A stretch of DNA of 64,000 nt from Flavobacterium piscisymbiosum (GCF_020905295.1 NZ_JAJJMM010000001.1:2356001-2420000), one strand, 5' to 3'; positions 52,839 through 62,381 are shown, numbered from the stretch's first letter. The notes: generated from the sequence alone by a model not told the origin. Translations and numbers: made by a program.

Positions 52839-54806
52839 ATGAGAATATTCTTTTTTCTATACCTATTAGTTGTACCCACTTTATTGTTTTCTCAGGAAAA
52901 AAATACTTCTAAAAATAGTTTAGATATGAATACTAAATATTCAAGTATAACTGATACTATAAAAAAGAAAAAAGCAAAAATAGCAACAATAGATCAATAT
53001 CAGATTATTACGCTGGAGCATGATACTACTTATGTTGATACTTCGTTAACATTAAAAAGCGCCTACAAACAAAATAATCTTCGTAAAGATGATTTCGGAC
53101 TTTTGTCTTTCGCAAATATCGGACAAGCTTATAATACTTTGCAATACAGTCTGACTAGTTTTTCTCCTTATCCGGAAATTGGTTTTAACGGAAAACATTT
53201 TAATTATCTTCAAGCAGATCAAATCAATTACTATTCAGCGGCAACACCTTTAACGGAGTTGTTTTTTAATACAACAATAAATAAAGGTCAGAACGTAGAT
53301 TCATTTATTACATTAAATACATCAAAAAACCTTAATTTTTCTATCGCATACAGAGGTTTACGTTCAGAGGGAGATTATATAAACCAATTGGTAAGTGCAG
53401 GAAATTTTAGATTTACAACAAGTTACGCTACAAGCGACAGAAGATATGCGATAAATGCACATTATACGTATCAGGATGTTTTAAACGAAGAAAATGGCGG
53501 AATTACTACGCCTGCAGACTTTGAAAGTGATAATCCGGATTATAAAAACCGTCAAAGATTGCAAGTGTATCTTACCGATGCGGAATCATTTTTAAAAGGC
53601 CGACGTTTGTTTTTTGATCATGCTTTTAGAATAAATCCAACTGAGGGGAATAATAATTTATATGTAACGCATCAGTTTAATTACGAAAACAAGGCTTTCG
53701 AATACAAGCAGGCAACTGTTCTCTCGACTGTTGGAACCAGATCAGTAAAACGATTTGGAGATTCGTACGTAACAAGTGGTATAAACGATCAGACACATTA
53801 CGAAAGATTATACAATAAGGTAGGAGTAGCTTATGAAAATTCTCTTTTAGGGAAATTTAATTTTTTTGTAGACGACTACAGATCGAATTATAAATACGGA
53901 AGAATCTTGGTAGATGCCGATGGAACTGTTATTCCGGATAATTTATTTCTGCAAATTAATAATGTTGGCGGTCAATTTGAATATCAAAAAAACAAATGGA
54001 ACGGACGTTTTTTATATTCAAGATCGATTACAAACCAGTCACTTTCTGATTTAGATGCTAAGTTAAAATATGATTTTAATGATAAAATTCAGTTTGATTT
54101 TAGATACCGTAACATCAATAAATTACCAAATAATAACTACAACTTGTACCAAAGTAGTTATGTGCAATACAATTGGTCGAATAATTTCAAAAACGAGAAA
54201 ATCAATTCGCTTAGTGCCGCTGTTAGCACGCCTTGGCTGAATGCAGAAGTTCAGTATACGGTTCTAAATGATCATTTGTATTTTGCAGATGTTTCTTCGC
54301 CAGCTCAAAAGGCTGTAAATACACAGATTATAAATCCGGCCCAATACGGAAATGCAATTAACTATCTGGAGATAAAAGCAAGTCGTGAATTTAAATTTGG
54401 TCCTTTCGCTCTTGATAATACACTTTTATATCAAAAAGTAGATCAGTCAGATTTAATTTTAAATGTGCCTGATTTTGTAACAAGAAATACATTTTATTAT
54501 TCAGGTTACTTTTTTAAGAAAGCACTGTATATGCAAACCGGAATCGTTTTTAATTATTTTACAAAGTATTACGCGAATGGTTACAACCCTGTTGTTGGAG
54601 AGTTTTATGTTCAGAAAGAAAAAGAAATTGGAGGTTATCCATTATTTGATCTTTTCCTAAATGCCAGAATTCGCCAAACCCGATTCTATCTTAAAGCAGA
54701 ACACATAAATGCTCTTTTTTCTAAAAGCGACTATTATTCGGCTCCTAATAATCCTTATCGTGATTTTGTAATCCGCTTTGGTTTAGTTTGGAATTTCTTC
54801 CAATAG
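52839..54806 (+). CDS. Putative porin (Bacteroidota outer-membrane beta-barrel)
   Basis: 655 residues with a signal peptide (1-19, ending LLFSQ) and a polar/Lys-rich linker (about 20-60). The rest is an antiparallel barrel of aromatic-bordered strands, ending FVIRFGLVWNFFQ with a terminal aromatic residue typical of outer-membrane insertion. Fits the Bacteroidota putative porin family. Substrate unknown. It is followed by a cystathionine beta-synthase gene after 48 bp, without an evident terminator. Confidence 0.85.
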   Translation: MRIFFFLYLLVVPTLLFSQEKNTSKNSLDMNTKYSSITDTIKKKKAKIATIDQYQIITLEHDTTYVDTSLTLKSAYKQNNLRKDDFGLLSFANIGQAYNTLQYSLTSFSPYPEIGFNGKHFNYLQADQINYYSAATPLTELFFNTTINKGQNVDSFITLNTSKNLNFSIAYRGLRSEGDYINQLVSAGNFRFTTSYATSDRRYAINAHYTYQDVLNEENGGITTPADFESDNPDYKNRQRLQVYLTDAESFLKGRRLFFDHAFRINPTEGNNNLYVTHQFNYENKAFEYKQATVLSTVGTRSVKRFGDSYVTSGINDQTHYERLYNKVGVAYENSLLGKFNFFVDDYRSNYKYGRILVDADGTVIPDNLFLQINNVGGQFEYQKNKWNGRFLYSRSITNQSLSDLDAKLKYDFNDKIQFDFRYRNINKLPNNNYNLYQSSYVQYNWSNNFKNEKINSLSAAVSTPWLNAEVQYTVLNDHLYFADVSSPAQKAVNTQIINPAQYGNAINYLEIKASREFKFGPFALDNTLLYQKVDQSDLILNVPDFVTRNTFYYSGYFFKKALYMQTGIVFNYFTKYYANGYNPVVGEFYVQKEKEIGGYPLFDLFLNARIRQTRFYLKAEHINALFSKSDYYSAPNNPYRDFVIRFGLVWNFFQ

Positions 54807-54853
54807 AATTAGGCTTATATCATATTAAAAATCAAATATTAAATTAAATAGAA

Positions 54854-56215
54854 ATGGACTTTTCAAATAACATTTTAGAAACAATTGGTAATACACCATT
54901 GGTAAAACTCAACAAAATTGTTGCTGAAATTGATGCGTTAGTATTGGCAAAAGTCGAAACTTTTAATCCCGGAAATTCTGTAAAAGACAGAATGGCCGTA
55001 AAAATGGTTGAAGATGCAGAGGCAGATGGCCGATTGAAACCTGGAGGAACTATTATTGAAGGAACTTCTGGAAATACAGGAATGGGATTGGCGCTTGTAG
55101 CGATCATTAAAGGATATAAACTGATTTGTGTAATATCTGACAAGCAGTCTAAAGAAAAAATGGATATTTTGCGTGCTGTGGGTGCCAAAGTTGTAGTTTG
55201 CCCTACAGATGTTGAACCAACAGATCCAAGATCTTATTATTCTGTTTCAAAACGTCTGGCCGAAGAAACGCCAAATTCATGGTATGTAAATCAGTACGAT
55301 AATATGTCAAACTCTTTGGCACATTACGAACAAACCGGACCAGAAATCTGGAAACAAACTGATGGGAAAATTACACATTTTGTAGTGGGAGTAGGAACAG
55401 GAGGAACTATTTCGGGTGTTGGAAAATATTTAAAAGAGAAAAATCCAAATATTAAAATTTGGGGAATTGATACCTATGGTTCTGTTTTTAAAAAATACCA
55501 TGAAACCGGAATTTTCGACGAAAACGAAATTTACTCTTATATCACCGAAGGAATTGGAGAAGATATTTTGCCTAAAAATGTTGACTTTTCTTTAATTGAC
55601 GGATTTACAAAAGTAACCGATAAAGATGCAGCGGTTTATACCAGAAAAATTGCTCTGGAAGAAGCTATTTTTGTTGGTAATTCTGCAGGAGCTTGTATAA
55701 AAGGATTGTTACAGCTTAAAGAACACTTTACGCCAGAAGATGTGGTTGTGGTATTGTTTCACGATTCAGGAAGCCGTTATGTAGGTAAAATGTTTAATGA
55801 CGACTGGATGCGCGAACGTGGTTTCTTAGAAGAAAACATTACAAAGGCCGAAGACGTAATTAAAGATCATATCGATAAAGAATTAATCGTGGTTCGTACA
55901 GAAGAATTGGTTTCTCACGCGATCGAACGTATGCGTAAATACAAAATCTCGCAGATTCCTGTTGTAGATATTACTGGTTTTGTTGGTTCTGTTGATGAAA
56001 CAGATTTGTTTAGAAGTTATGTTGCAGATAAAAACGTAGCCGAAAAACCAATCAAAGAAGTAATGGGAAAACCTTTTCCAATTGTAAAATTAGGAACACC
56101 AATCGAAGAAGTTTCTAAATTATTTACCAAAGAAAATGACGCCGTTTTGGTTGATTTAGGAAATGGTAATCATCATATTATTACAAAATATGATATCATT
56201 GGATCTATAAAATAA
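54854..56215 (+). CDS. cbs: Cystathionine beta-synthase / cysteine synthase family protein with CBS domains
   Basis: 453 residues. PLP fold-type II core with IGNTPLVKLNKIV, Schiff-base Lys44 in NPGNSVKDRMA, EGTSGNTGMGLALVA and GVGTGGTISGVGKYL, followed by two CBS domains (about 335-453). The layout is that of CBS without a haem domain. It could make cystathionine from homocysteine and serine; an O-acetylserine or similar activity is possible. CBS domains suggest regulation by an adenosyl ligand. Terminator follows. Confidence 0.93.
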   Translation: MDFSNNILETIGNTPLVKLNKIVAEIDALVLAKVETFNPGNSVKDRMAVKMVEDAEADGRLKPGGTIIEGTSGNTGMGLALVAIIKGYKLICVISDKQSKEKMDILRAVGAKVVVCPTDVEPTDPRSYYSVSKRLAEETPNSWYVNQYDNMSNSLAHYEQTGPEIWKQTDGKITHFVVGVGTGGTISGVGKYLKEKNPNIKIWGIDTYGSVFKKYHETGIFDENEIYSYITEGIGEDILPKNVDFSLIDGFTKVTDKDAAVYTRKIALEEAIFVGNSAGACIKGLLQLKEHFTPEDVVVVLFHDSGSRYVGKMFNDDWMRERGFLEENITKAEDVIKDHIDKELIVVRTEELVSHAIERMRKYKISQIPVVDITGFVGSVDETDLFRSYVADKNVAEKPIKEVMGKPFPIVKLGTPIEEVSKLFTKENDAVLVDLGNGNHHIITKYDIIGSIK

Positions 56216-56234
56216 TACGATTTTAATAATTCAT

Positions 56235-56276
56235 AAATCCATAAATCTAATTTTGAAATTAGGTTTATGGATTTTT
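56235..56276 (+). terminator. Intrinsic terminator after the CBS gene
   Basis: AAATCCATAAATCTAATTT and AAATTAGGTTTATGGATTT pair around TG with one wobble, ending in T residues. Confidence 0.85.
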
Positions 56277-56295
56277 TAGCTTAATATATTCGAAA

Positions 56296-56778
56296 ATGAC
56301 TTTTACCGCGATAGATTTTGAAACTGCTACAGGACATCATCCGTGCTCTGTTGGTATCGTTACTGTAGAGAACGGGATAATTACAGATGAGTTTGTTACT
56401 TTGATTAAGCCTCCCAAAAATGAGTACAATCCGTTTACGATTCGTGTACACGGTATTTATCCAAGAGATACTGTAAATGCTAAAACTTTTGTGCAGGTTT
56501 ATCCCGAGATCGAAAAAAGATTAAAAAACAGAGTAGTGGTCGCACACAACGAAAGTTTTGATCGTAATGTTTTAATGAAATCGATGACGCTTTACGGTTT
56601 GCAATATGAGGATTTGAATATTGCCGAAAAATGGGAATGTACCGTTAAGATCTACAAAGCAAAAGGATTCAAGCCCACTAAATTAAGTGACTGCTGTCGC
56701 GAAATGAAAATTCAGCTCAATCACCACGAAGCATTATCTGATGCGAGAGCTTGTGCAAAATTATATATGTTGAGATAA
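56296..56778 (+). CDS. 3'-5' exonuclease, DEDDh (DnaQ-like)
   Basis: 160 residues. Exo I in AIDFETATG (Asp7, Glu9), Exo II HNESFDRNVLMKSM, and Exo III in NHHEALSDARACAKLY (His, Asp), the DEDDh set. A stand-alone domain like epsilon or RNase T but with no polymerase link here. Substrate DNA or RNA is not decidable. Possibly related to DNA repair or RNA trimming in the cytoplasm. Confidence 0.93.
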   Translation: MTFTAIDFETATGHHPCSVGIVTVENGIITDEFVTLIKPPKNEYNPFTIRVHGIYPRDTVNAKTFVQVYPEIEKRLKNRVVVAHNESFDRNVLMKSMTLYGLQYEDLNIAEKWECTVKIYKAKGFKPTKLSDCCREMKIQLNHHEALSDARACAKLYMLR

Positions 56779-56854
56779 AAATAAATATTTTGTAAGATTA
56801 ATATTATTTTAATTAATTTTAGGCTTTTTATAAATCAAAGTAAAAGTCTAAAAA

Positions 56855-57961
56855 ATGAAAGAAGATTTTCTTCATTATCTCTGGAAATTCAAAAAGTTCG
56901 ACACTTTGAATTTGAAAACTGCTCAAGATGAACAAATCACGATTACTAAAACCGGAGATTATTTAGAACTTGCAGGACCGGATTTTTTTAATGCCCAAAT
57001 AACAATAGGAAATCAAAAATGGGCAGGAAATGTCGAGATTCATTTAAAATCTTCAGATTGGTATGTTCATGGTCATGAAAAAGACCCAGCGTACGAAAAT
57101 GTAATTTTACACATAGTTTGGGAACATGACACCGAAATATTTGGTAAAGGCAATAGAGAAATTCCTGTTTTGATCCTGAAAGATTATGTTTCATCGGAAA
57201 TTTTATCCAATTATAATTCGTTAGTAGCACCTAAATCGTGGATATTTTGCGAAAAAGATATCGCGAAAATTGATGATTTTATATTAAAAAACTGGCAGGA
57301 AAGATTGTTCTTTGATCGCTTAGAGCGCAAATCAAAATTTATTTACGATTTACTAGAAGAAACAAATCAGGATTGGGAAGGGGTTTTATTTTCCTTGCTA
57401 GCAAAGAATTTTGGTTTAAATACAAATGGCAATACTTTTTTGCAAATTGCGAAATCCATTCCTTTCTCCATTATCCGTAAAGAAAGCTTCGAAATAGAAA
57501 ACCTCGAAGCATTACTTTTAGGCGCTTCCGGTTTATTAGATGATAATAAAGAAGATATTTATTTTACAGATCTAAAATTAAGGTATTATTATTTGCTTAA
57601 TAAATACCAGTTAGAAAAATCTCATATCGATTCAGTCCAGTTTTTCAAACATCGACCGGATAATTTTCCAACAATCAGGCTTTCGCAATTGGCTAATTTA
57701 TATCATAAACATCAAAATTTATTTTCGAAAATAACAGTTCTAAAGTCAGTAAAAAGCGTTTACGATTTATTGAATGTTTCAGCAAGTGTGTATTGGAGCA
57801 ATCATTATCAGTTTGATAAAGAAAGTATAAAGAAACCAAAATCTTTGTCGAAATCTTTCCTGGATTTGATTATTATAAATACCATAATTCCTATTCAGTT
57901 TGCTTATTCAAACATAAGAGGTGAATCTATTGCCGAAGAGTTGATAACATTTATGAATTAA
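56855..57961 (+). CDS. DUF2851 family protein, interrupted by an in-frame stop
   Basis: 368 residues up to a TAA at 57959-57961. DUF2851 features: HYLWKFKKFDTLNLKT at the start, GNVEIHLKSSDWYVHGHEKD, NVILHIVWEHD and IPFSIIRKESFEIENLEALL. Family members are about 420 residues and end with a cysteine motif. Reading on in the same frame past this TAA gives 54 more residues that contain exactly that motif, so the gene is broken by one nonsense codon or suffers a sequencing error. Family function unknown. If truncated, the protein lacks its conserved C-terminus and may be non-functional. Confidence 0.85.
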   Translation: MKEDFLHYLWKFKKFDTLNLKTAQDEQITITKTGDYLELAGPDFFNAQITIGNQKWAGNVEIHLKSSDWYVHGHEKDPAYENVILHIVWEHDTEIFGKGNREIPVLILKDYVSSEILSNYNSLVAPKSWIFCEKDIAKIDDFILKNWQERLFFDRLERKSKFIYDLLEETNQDWEGVLFSLLAKNFGLNTNGNTFLQIAKSIPFSIIRKESFEIENLEALLLGASGLLDDNKEDIYFTDLKLRYYYLLNKYQLEKSHIDSVQFFKHRPDNFPTIRLSQLANLYHKHQNLFSKITVLKSVKSVYDLLNVSASVYWSNHYQFDKESIKKPKSLSKSFLDLIIINTIIPIQFAYSNIRGESIAEELITFMN

Positions 57962-58126
57962 GTTAGTCCTGAGAAAAATGCTATAATTGATAAATTTAAA
58001 TCTTTTGGAATTTCTGCTAAAGATGCTTTTGAAACACAAACATTATTAGAACTTAAAAATGAATATTGCAATAAAAAATCATGTCTAAAATGTGCATTAG
58101 GAATGGAGTTGCTAAAGAATAATTAG
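57962..58126 (+). pseudogene. Detached C-terminus of the DUF2851 gene
   Basis: In the frame of the preceding gene, directly after its TAA: VSPEKNAIIDKF, then ELKNEYCNKKSCLKCALG and a stop at 58124-58126. Three cysteines (CNKKSCLKC) match the usual family end. The frame is clean over 54 codons, so the disruption is recent or artefactual. It has no start codon context of its own. Confidence 0.8.
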
Positions 58127-58159
58127 ATAATTAGAAAATGTGTCAATGAGATAATTTTG

Positions 58160-58167
58160 TACTTTTG
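58160..58167 (+). promoter_or_regulatory. Candidate promoter -7 box for pspC
   Basis: TACTTTTG matches TAnnTTTG. If used, the pspC transcript would begin with a leader of about 130 nt that includes the heptamer array. Confidence 0.45.
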
Positions 58168-58186
58168 TTACTTGCATATATAATTT

Positions 58187-58209
58187 CATCCTGAGCGAAT
58201 GCGAAGGAT
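58187..58209. repeat. Dispersed hairpin repeat, CTGAGC...GAAGG type
   Basis: ATCCTGAGCGAATGCGAAGG is bounded by ATCC/GGAT and abuts the heptamer array. Same family as 31882-31918 and the alaS insertion. Confidence 0.55.
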
Positions 58210-58300
58210 AAAATCTAAAATCTAAAATCTAAAATCTAAAATCTAAAATCTAAAATCTAAAATCTAAAATCTAAAATCTAAAATCTAAAATCTAAAATCT
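58210..58300 (+). repeat. Thirteen perfect copies of the heptamer AAAATCT before pspC
   Basis: An uninterrupted 91-bp array, ending 4 nt before the ATG at 58305. Copy-number change by slipped-strand mispairing would alter the leader length between promoter and start codon without touching the frame. Confidence 0.9.
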
Positions 58301-58304
58301 AAAT

Positions 58305-58532
58305 ATGTCAGCAATTTTAAAACTTAAATTCTTTTTCGAAAAATATGGTTTTCATGTTTCTTCAAGATTGGCAGATAAATTGGGTATGCGCGTAACGAGT
58401 GTACGATTATTTTTTATCTATATTTCGTTTGTTACGGCAGGTTTAGGATTTGGAGTTTATCTTACTTTGGCATTTTGGATTCGCCTAAAAGATTTAATTC
58501 GTGCAAAACGAACATCAGTTTTCGATTTATAA
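58305..58532 (+). CDS. PspC domain protein
   Basis: 75 residues. PspC pattern: KYGFHVSSRLADKLGMRVTSVRLFF, then one membrane helix (about 33-55, IYISFVTAGLGFGVYLTLAFWI). PspC-domain proteins are inner-membrane stress components (phage-shock type) or stand-alone membrane proteins. There is no pspA or pspB nearby. The heptamer array directly upstream could make its expression variable. Followed by a terminator shared with the convergent permease gene. Confidence 0.9.
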   Translation: MSAILKLKFFFEKYGFHVSSRLADKLGMRVTSVRLFFIYISFVTAGLGFGVYLTLAFWIRLKDLIRAKRTSVFDL

Positions 58533-58548
58533 GATTATTTAAAACATA

Positions 58549-58591
58549 AAAAAAAGGATCATAAAGTAATTTACTCTATGATCCTTTTTTT
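58549..58591. terminator. Bidirectional terminator between pspC and the permease gene
   Basis: AAAAAAAGGATCATA and TATGATCCTTTTTTT pair with an inner AGTAA/TTACT step, between convergent genes. Confidence 0.9.
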
Positions 58592-58607
58592 ATATCTCTT
58601 TAGGAAA

Positions 58608-60059
58608 TTATTTTCCCGGATTGTTCAGTTTACTGTTTTTCTTACCATAAACAAAGTAAATTACTACTCCTAATGCCATCCAGACTACAAGTCTAACCCA
58701 GCTTTCGTTAGGTAATGAATACATCAAAGCCAAGCAAATTACGATACCTGCGATAGGTACAAATGGTACTAAAGGTGTTCTGAAAGATCTTGGAGCATCT
58801 GGCATTCTTTTACGCATCACCATTACACCAATACAAACAAGTACAAAGGCTAATAATGTTCCAATACTTACCATATGTCCTAAATCACTTACTGGAACCA
58901 ATCCAGCAAATAAACTTACGAATACTAAGAAGAAAAGGTTAGTTTTCCATGGAGTACGAAATTTAGAGTGAATAGAACTGAAGAATGGAGGTAACAAACC
59001 ATCTTTACTCATAGTATAAAATACACGGCTTTGGCCCAAAAGCATTACTAATATTACAGAAGTATAACCTGCTAAAATAGCTACAATTAAACCTGTTTGT
59101 AAAAAGTCATAACCTGTTTTGGCAAAAGCAGTTGCAGCAGGTTTAGCATCACCGGCAAATTCTTTATAATTAACAAGACCTGTCATTACGTGAGCAAAAA
59201 ATACATATAATAAGGTACAAATAATCAAAGATCCTAAAATACCAATTGGCATTCCTTTTTGAGGATTTTTAGCTTCTTGTGCAGCTGTAGATACAGCATC
59301 AAAACCAATAAAGGCAAAGAATACAGTTCCCGCACCTGCAGCAATTCCTGACCATCCAAATTCACCAAAAACACCAGTGTTAGCCGGGATATAAGGTGTG
59401 TAGTTTGCAGTGTCAATAAAGCTCCATCCTAAAATGATGAAAACAAGTACTACAGCAACTTTTACAACAACTAAAAAGTTGTTTAAAGACGCAGATTCTT
59501 TTGTTCCTCTTATTAATAATAAAGATAACATAGACACAATAAAAATAGCCGGTAAATTTACAATACCGCCTTCGATTACTGTACCGTCACTAAGTTTAAG
59601 AGTTTCCCAGGGTGAACATATAAATTGATGGGGGAGGTGAATTCCGTATTTGTTTAGTAATTCTAATAAGTAACGGGACCAGCTTACCCCGACGGTTGCG
59701 GCTCCCAAAGCGTATTCTAAAACTAAATCCCAACCAATAATCCAAGCCATAAATTCTCCCATTGTAGCATAAGAGTATGTATATGCGCTACCCGCAACCG
59801 GAATCATAGAAGCAAATTCTGCATAACAAAGTCCTGCAAAAGCACATCCAACGGCTGCTAAAACAAAAGAAAGAGTAACTGCTGGTCCTGCATGTTCTGC
59901 AGCAGCAATTCCTGTTAACGAGAATAATCCGGCTCCAATAATGGCTCCAACTCCAAGTGCAACGAGCGACCGTGAAGATAGAGTTCTTTTCAAGCCTTTT
60001 TCAGATTCGGAAGCTTCGTCAAGCAATACCGAAAGTGGTTTAGTTTTCCAAATTGACAT
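58608..60059 (-). CDS. APC family amino acid permease
   Basis: 483 residues with about 12 membrane helices. The APC signature GVGAIIGAGLFSLTGIAAAEHAGPA lies near 35-60, followed by CYAEFASMIPVAGSAYTYSY and FFAFIGFDAVSTAAQEAKNPQ. Resembles cationic amino acid transporters of the CAT/YfnA type. Proton-coupled uptake of amino acids is likely; specificity unknown. A promoter box lies 32 bp upstream, with TTTG 23 nt before it. Confidence 0.93.
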   Translation of the reverse strand: MSIWKTKPLSVLLDEASESEKGLKRTLSSRSLVALGVGAIIGAGLFSLTGIAAAEHAGPAVTLSFVLAAVGCAFAGLCYAEFASMIPVAGSAYTYSYATMGEFMAWIIGWDLVLEYALGAATVGVSWSRYLLELLNKYGIHLPHQFICSPWETLKLSDGTVIEGGIVNLPAIFIVSMLSLLLIRGTKESASLNNFLVVVKVAVVLVFIILGWSFIDTANYTPYIPANTGVFGEFGWSGIAAGAGTVFFAFIGFDAVSTAAQEAKNPQKGMPIGILGSLIICTLLYVFFAHVMTGLVNYKEFAGDAKPAATAFAKTGYDFLQTGLIVAILAGYTSVILVMLLGQSRVFYTMSKDGLLPPFFSSIHSKFRTPWKTNLFFLVFVSLFAGLVPVSDLGHMVSIGTLLAFVLVCIGVMVMRKRMPDAPRSFRTPLVPFVPIAGIVICLALMYSLPNESWVRLVVWMALGVVIYFVYGKKNSKLNNPGK

Positions 60060-60090
60060 ATTATAATATTGGTTTATTGTTATTAAGCTC

Positions 60091-60098
60091 CAAATGTA
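60091..60098 (-). promoter_or_regulatory. Promoter for the APC permease gene
   Basis: TACATTTG on the minus strand (-7), with a TTTG 23 nt upstream as a candidate -33 element. Confidence 0.6.
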
Positions 60099-60333
60099 TC
60101 GTTTTTTGTAAAAAATAAAAACAAATATCTCTTTTTAAGTTATAAAATATTAAATTTTATGCTAAAACCATCGTTGATTATTCTTTACAGGCTGAGATTC
60201 ATTAAACTAATTGAGGTTTATTAGTGAAAAATGTAATTTTAAAATTTTTAATATTTTTAGTATTATTCTTAATAAAATATTGTTTTTTCCTTTAATTTAG
60301 GCGCTTAATTAGAAACAGAAAAATTTTAATAAA

Positions 60334-61221
60334 ATGAATTTTAAAATATTTGGAAAGTATTTCAAGTTTACAAATCATCAACGTACAGGAATTTTTTTAC
60401 TTTTTGGAATTATAATGATATTACAGACAATTTATTTTTTTGCTGATTTTAATGTAGCTGAAAAATCTTTCCCCGAAAAAGAACAATGGTTGTCTTTACA
60501 GTCGGAAATTGATTCTCTCAAAATTTCAAAATATAATGATAAGCCCAAGGTGTATTCTTTCAATCCAAATTTCATAACAGACTATAAAGGATATAAGTTA
60601 GGAATGTCTGTTGAGGAGATAGATCGTTTGTTGGCTTTTCGGAGAGAAAATAAATATGTCAGTTCTGCAAAAGAGTTTCAGGAAGTAACAAAAGTTTCAG
60701 ATTCTTTATTAAATGTAATGGCTCCGCTTTTCAAATTTCCGGATTGGGTTCAAAACAAAACAACCTTCAAAAACGAAAGAAAAGAATTTGTAAAAAAAGA
60801 ATTCAATAAAAAAGAAAAGATCAACGTTTTAGATATCAATCAGGCAACACAGGAAGATTTAGTTAAGATTTATGGCATTGGAGAAGCACTATCAGTAAGA
60901 ATTCTAAAGCAAAAAGAAATTTTAGGCTGTTTTGTTTCTATGGAACAAATGAGTGATATTTGGGGACTCTCGCCAGAAGTTATCAGTGAACTTAATACTC
61001 ATTTTAAAGTTATAGTACCTCCAAATTTTAAAAAGATCGCCATAAACGATGCGTCCTTAAAAGAATTGTCACAGTTCGCTTATTTTAAATATACATTGGC
61101 AAAACAAATTGTAACTTATAGAAGTATGAACGGAAATATTAATAATATTGAGGATTTATCAAAAATTAAAGGTTTTCCTGTTGATAAAGCAAAAATAATT
61201 AGTTTATATTTGGAGTTCTAA
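60334..61221 (+). CDS. Membrane-anchored helix-hairpin-helix domain protein
   Basis: 295 residues. One membrane helix (about 18-36) precedes a periplasmic part with HhH motifs: VLDINQATQEDLVKIYGIGE near 170, a second related unit around 195-225, and AINDASLKELSQFAYFKY and IEDLSKIKGFPVDKAKII near the end. ComEA-like proteins share this layout and bind DNA during uptake; DNA-binding here is inferred. It precedes an acyl-CoA dehydrogenase gene by 17 bp, suggesting one transcript without obvious functional link. Confidence 0.85.
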   Translation: MNFKIFGKYFKFTNHQRTGIFLLFGIIMILQTIYFFADFNVAEKSFPEKEQWLSLQSEIDSLKISKYNDKPKVYSFNPNFITDYKGYKLGMSVEEIDRLLAFRRENKYVSSAKEFQEVTKVSDSLLNVMAPLFKFPDWVQNKTTFKNERKEFVKKEFNKKEKINVLDINQATQEDLVKIYGIGEALSVRILKQKEILGCFVSMEQMSDIWGLSPEVISELNTHFKVIVPPNFKKIAINDASLKELSQFAYFKYTLAKQIVTYRSMNGNINNIEDLSKIKGFPVDKAKIISLYLEF

Positions 61222-61238
61222 AACAAAAGCAGCTTACA

Positions 61239-62381
61239 ATGAATTTTGAATATAACGAAACGCAGTCGATGATTGCTCAGTCTATAAAAGATTTTGCCGA
61301 AAAAAATATCAGACCTAATATTATGGAATGGGATGAGGCTCAGATTTTTCCAGTTGACCTATTTAAAAAATTAGGCGAAATGGGATTTATGGGAGTTTTA
61401 GTGCCTGAAGAATACGGAGGATCAGGATTAGGCTATCATGAATATATTACAGTTGTCGAGGAAATTTCAAAAGTAGATCCTTCAATTGGTTTATCGGTTG
61501 CCGCGCATAATTCATTATGTACCAATCATATTTTAACTTTTGGAAACGAAGAACAAAAGAAAAAATGGTTACCAAAATTAGCTACGGCAGAACATATAGG
61601 AGCCTGGGGTTTAACAGAACACAATACAGGTTCTGATGCCGGCGGAATGAATACAACAGCTGTCAAAGACGGGGATGAATGGGTTGTAAATGGTGCCAAA
61701 AACTTTATAACGCACGCAATCTCTGGAGATATTGCAGTTGTAATTGTACGTACCGGAGAAAAAGGTGATTCTAAAGGAATGACCGCTTTTGTTTTCGAAA
61801 AAGGAATGAAAGGTTTTACGTCAGGTAAAAAAGAAAATAAATTAGGAATGCGTGCCAGCGAAACTGCAGAGTTAGTTTTTGATGGTTGCCGTGTTCCTGA
61901 TGCCAATAGATTAGGAGAAGTAGGGCAGGGATTTGTTCAGGCCATGAAAATATTAGATGGAGGACGTATTTCAATTGGAGCTTTGTCACTAGGAATCGCA
62001 AAAGGTGCTTACGAAGCCGCACTTAAATACTCAAAAGAAAGACATCAGTTTGGTCAGCCTATTAGCAGTTTTCAGGGAATTTCGTTTAAACTGGCCGATA
62101 TGGCAACAGAGATCGAAGCTTCAGAATTATTATTGCATAAAGCAGCATTCTTAAAACAGCAGCACAAACCTGTTACCACACTTGGTGCAATGGCAAAAAT
62201 GTATGCATCAGAAGCCTGTGTAAAAATCGCAAACGAAGCCGTTCAAATTCATGGAGGCTATGGTTACACAAAAGATTATCCTGTAGAGAAATTCTATCGC
62301 GATTCAAAACTATGTACTATAGGAGAAGGAACTACCGAAATTCAAAAGTTAGTTATTTCGAGAAATTTGCTAAAAGAATAA
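61239..62381 (+). CDS. Acyl-CoA dehydrogenase
   Basis: 380 residues. FAD enzyme motifs: WGLTEHNTGSDAGGMNTTA, LGMRASETAELVFDGC, RHQFGQPISSFQGISFKLAD, and the C-terminal QIHGGYGYTKDYPVEKFYRD with EGTTEIQKLVISRNLL, which carries the catalytic-base Glu. Most similar in pattern to short/branched-chain acyl-CoA dehydrogenases. Substrate chain length unknown. The stop codon lies within a heptamer repeat. Confidence 0.95.
   Translation: MNFEYNETQSMIAQSIKDFAEKNIRPNIMEWDEAQIFPVDLFKKLGEMGFMGVLVPEEYGGSGLGYHEYITVVEEISKVDPSIGLSVAAHNSLCTNHILTFGNEEQKKKWLPKLATAEHIGAWGLTEHNTGSDAGGMNTTAVKDGDEWVVNGAKNFITHAISGDIAVVIVRTGEKGDSKGMTAFVFEKGMKGFTSGKKENKLGMRASETAELVFDGCRVPDANRLGEVGQGFVQAMKILDGGRISIGALSLGIAKGAYEAALKYSKERHQFGQPISSFQGISFKLADMATEIEASELLLHKAAFLKQQHKPVTTLGAMAKMYASEACVKIANEAVQIHGGYGYTKDYPVEKFYRDSKLCTIGEGTTEIQKLVISRNLLKE

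Noticed and set aside
58210..58300. CRISPR-like array
   Set aside because: The unit is a 7-bp homogeneous tandem repeat without spacers, and no cas gene is present.
60223..60294. Short hydrophobic frame starting with GTG upstream of the HhH gene (about 23 codons)
   Set aside because: The DNA is almost pure A/T, so a hydrophobic frame is expected by chance; there is no promoter-terminator arrangement as at the ilvA leader.
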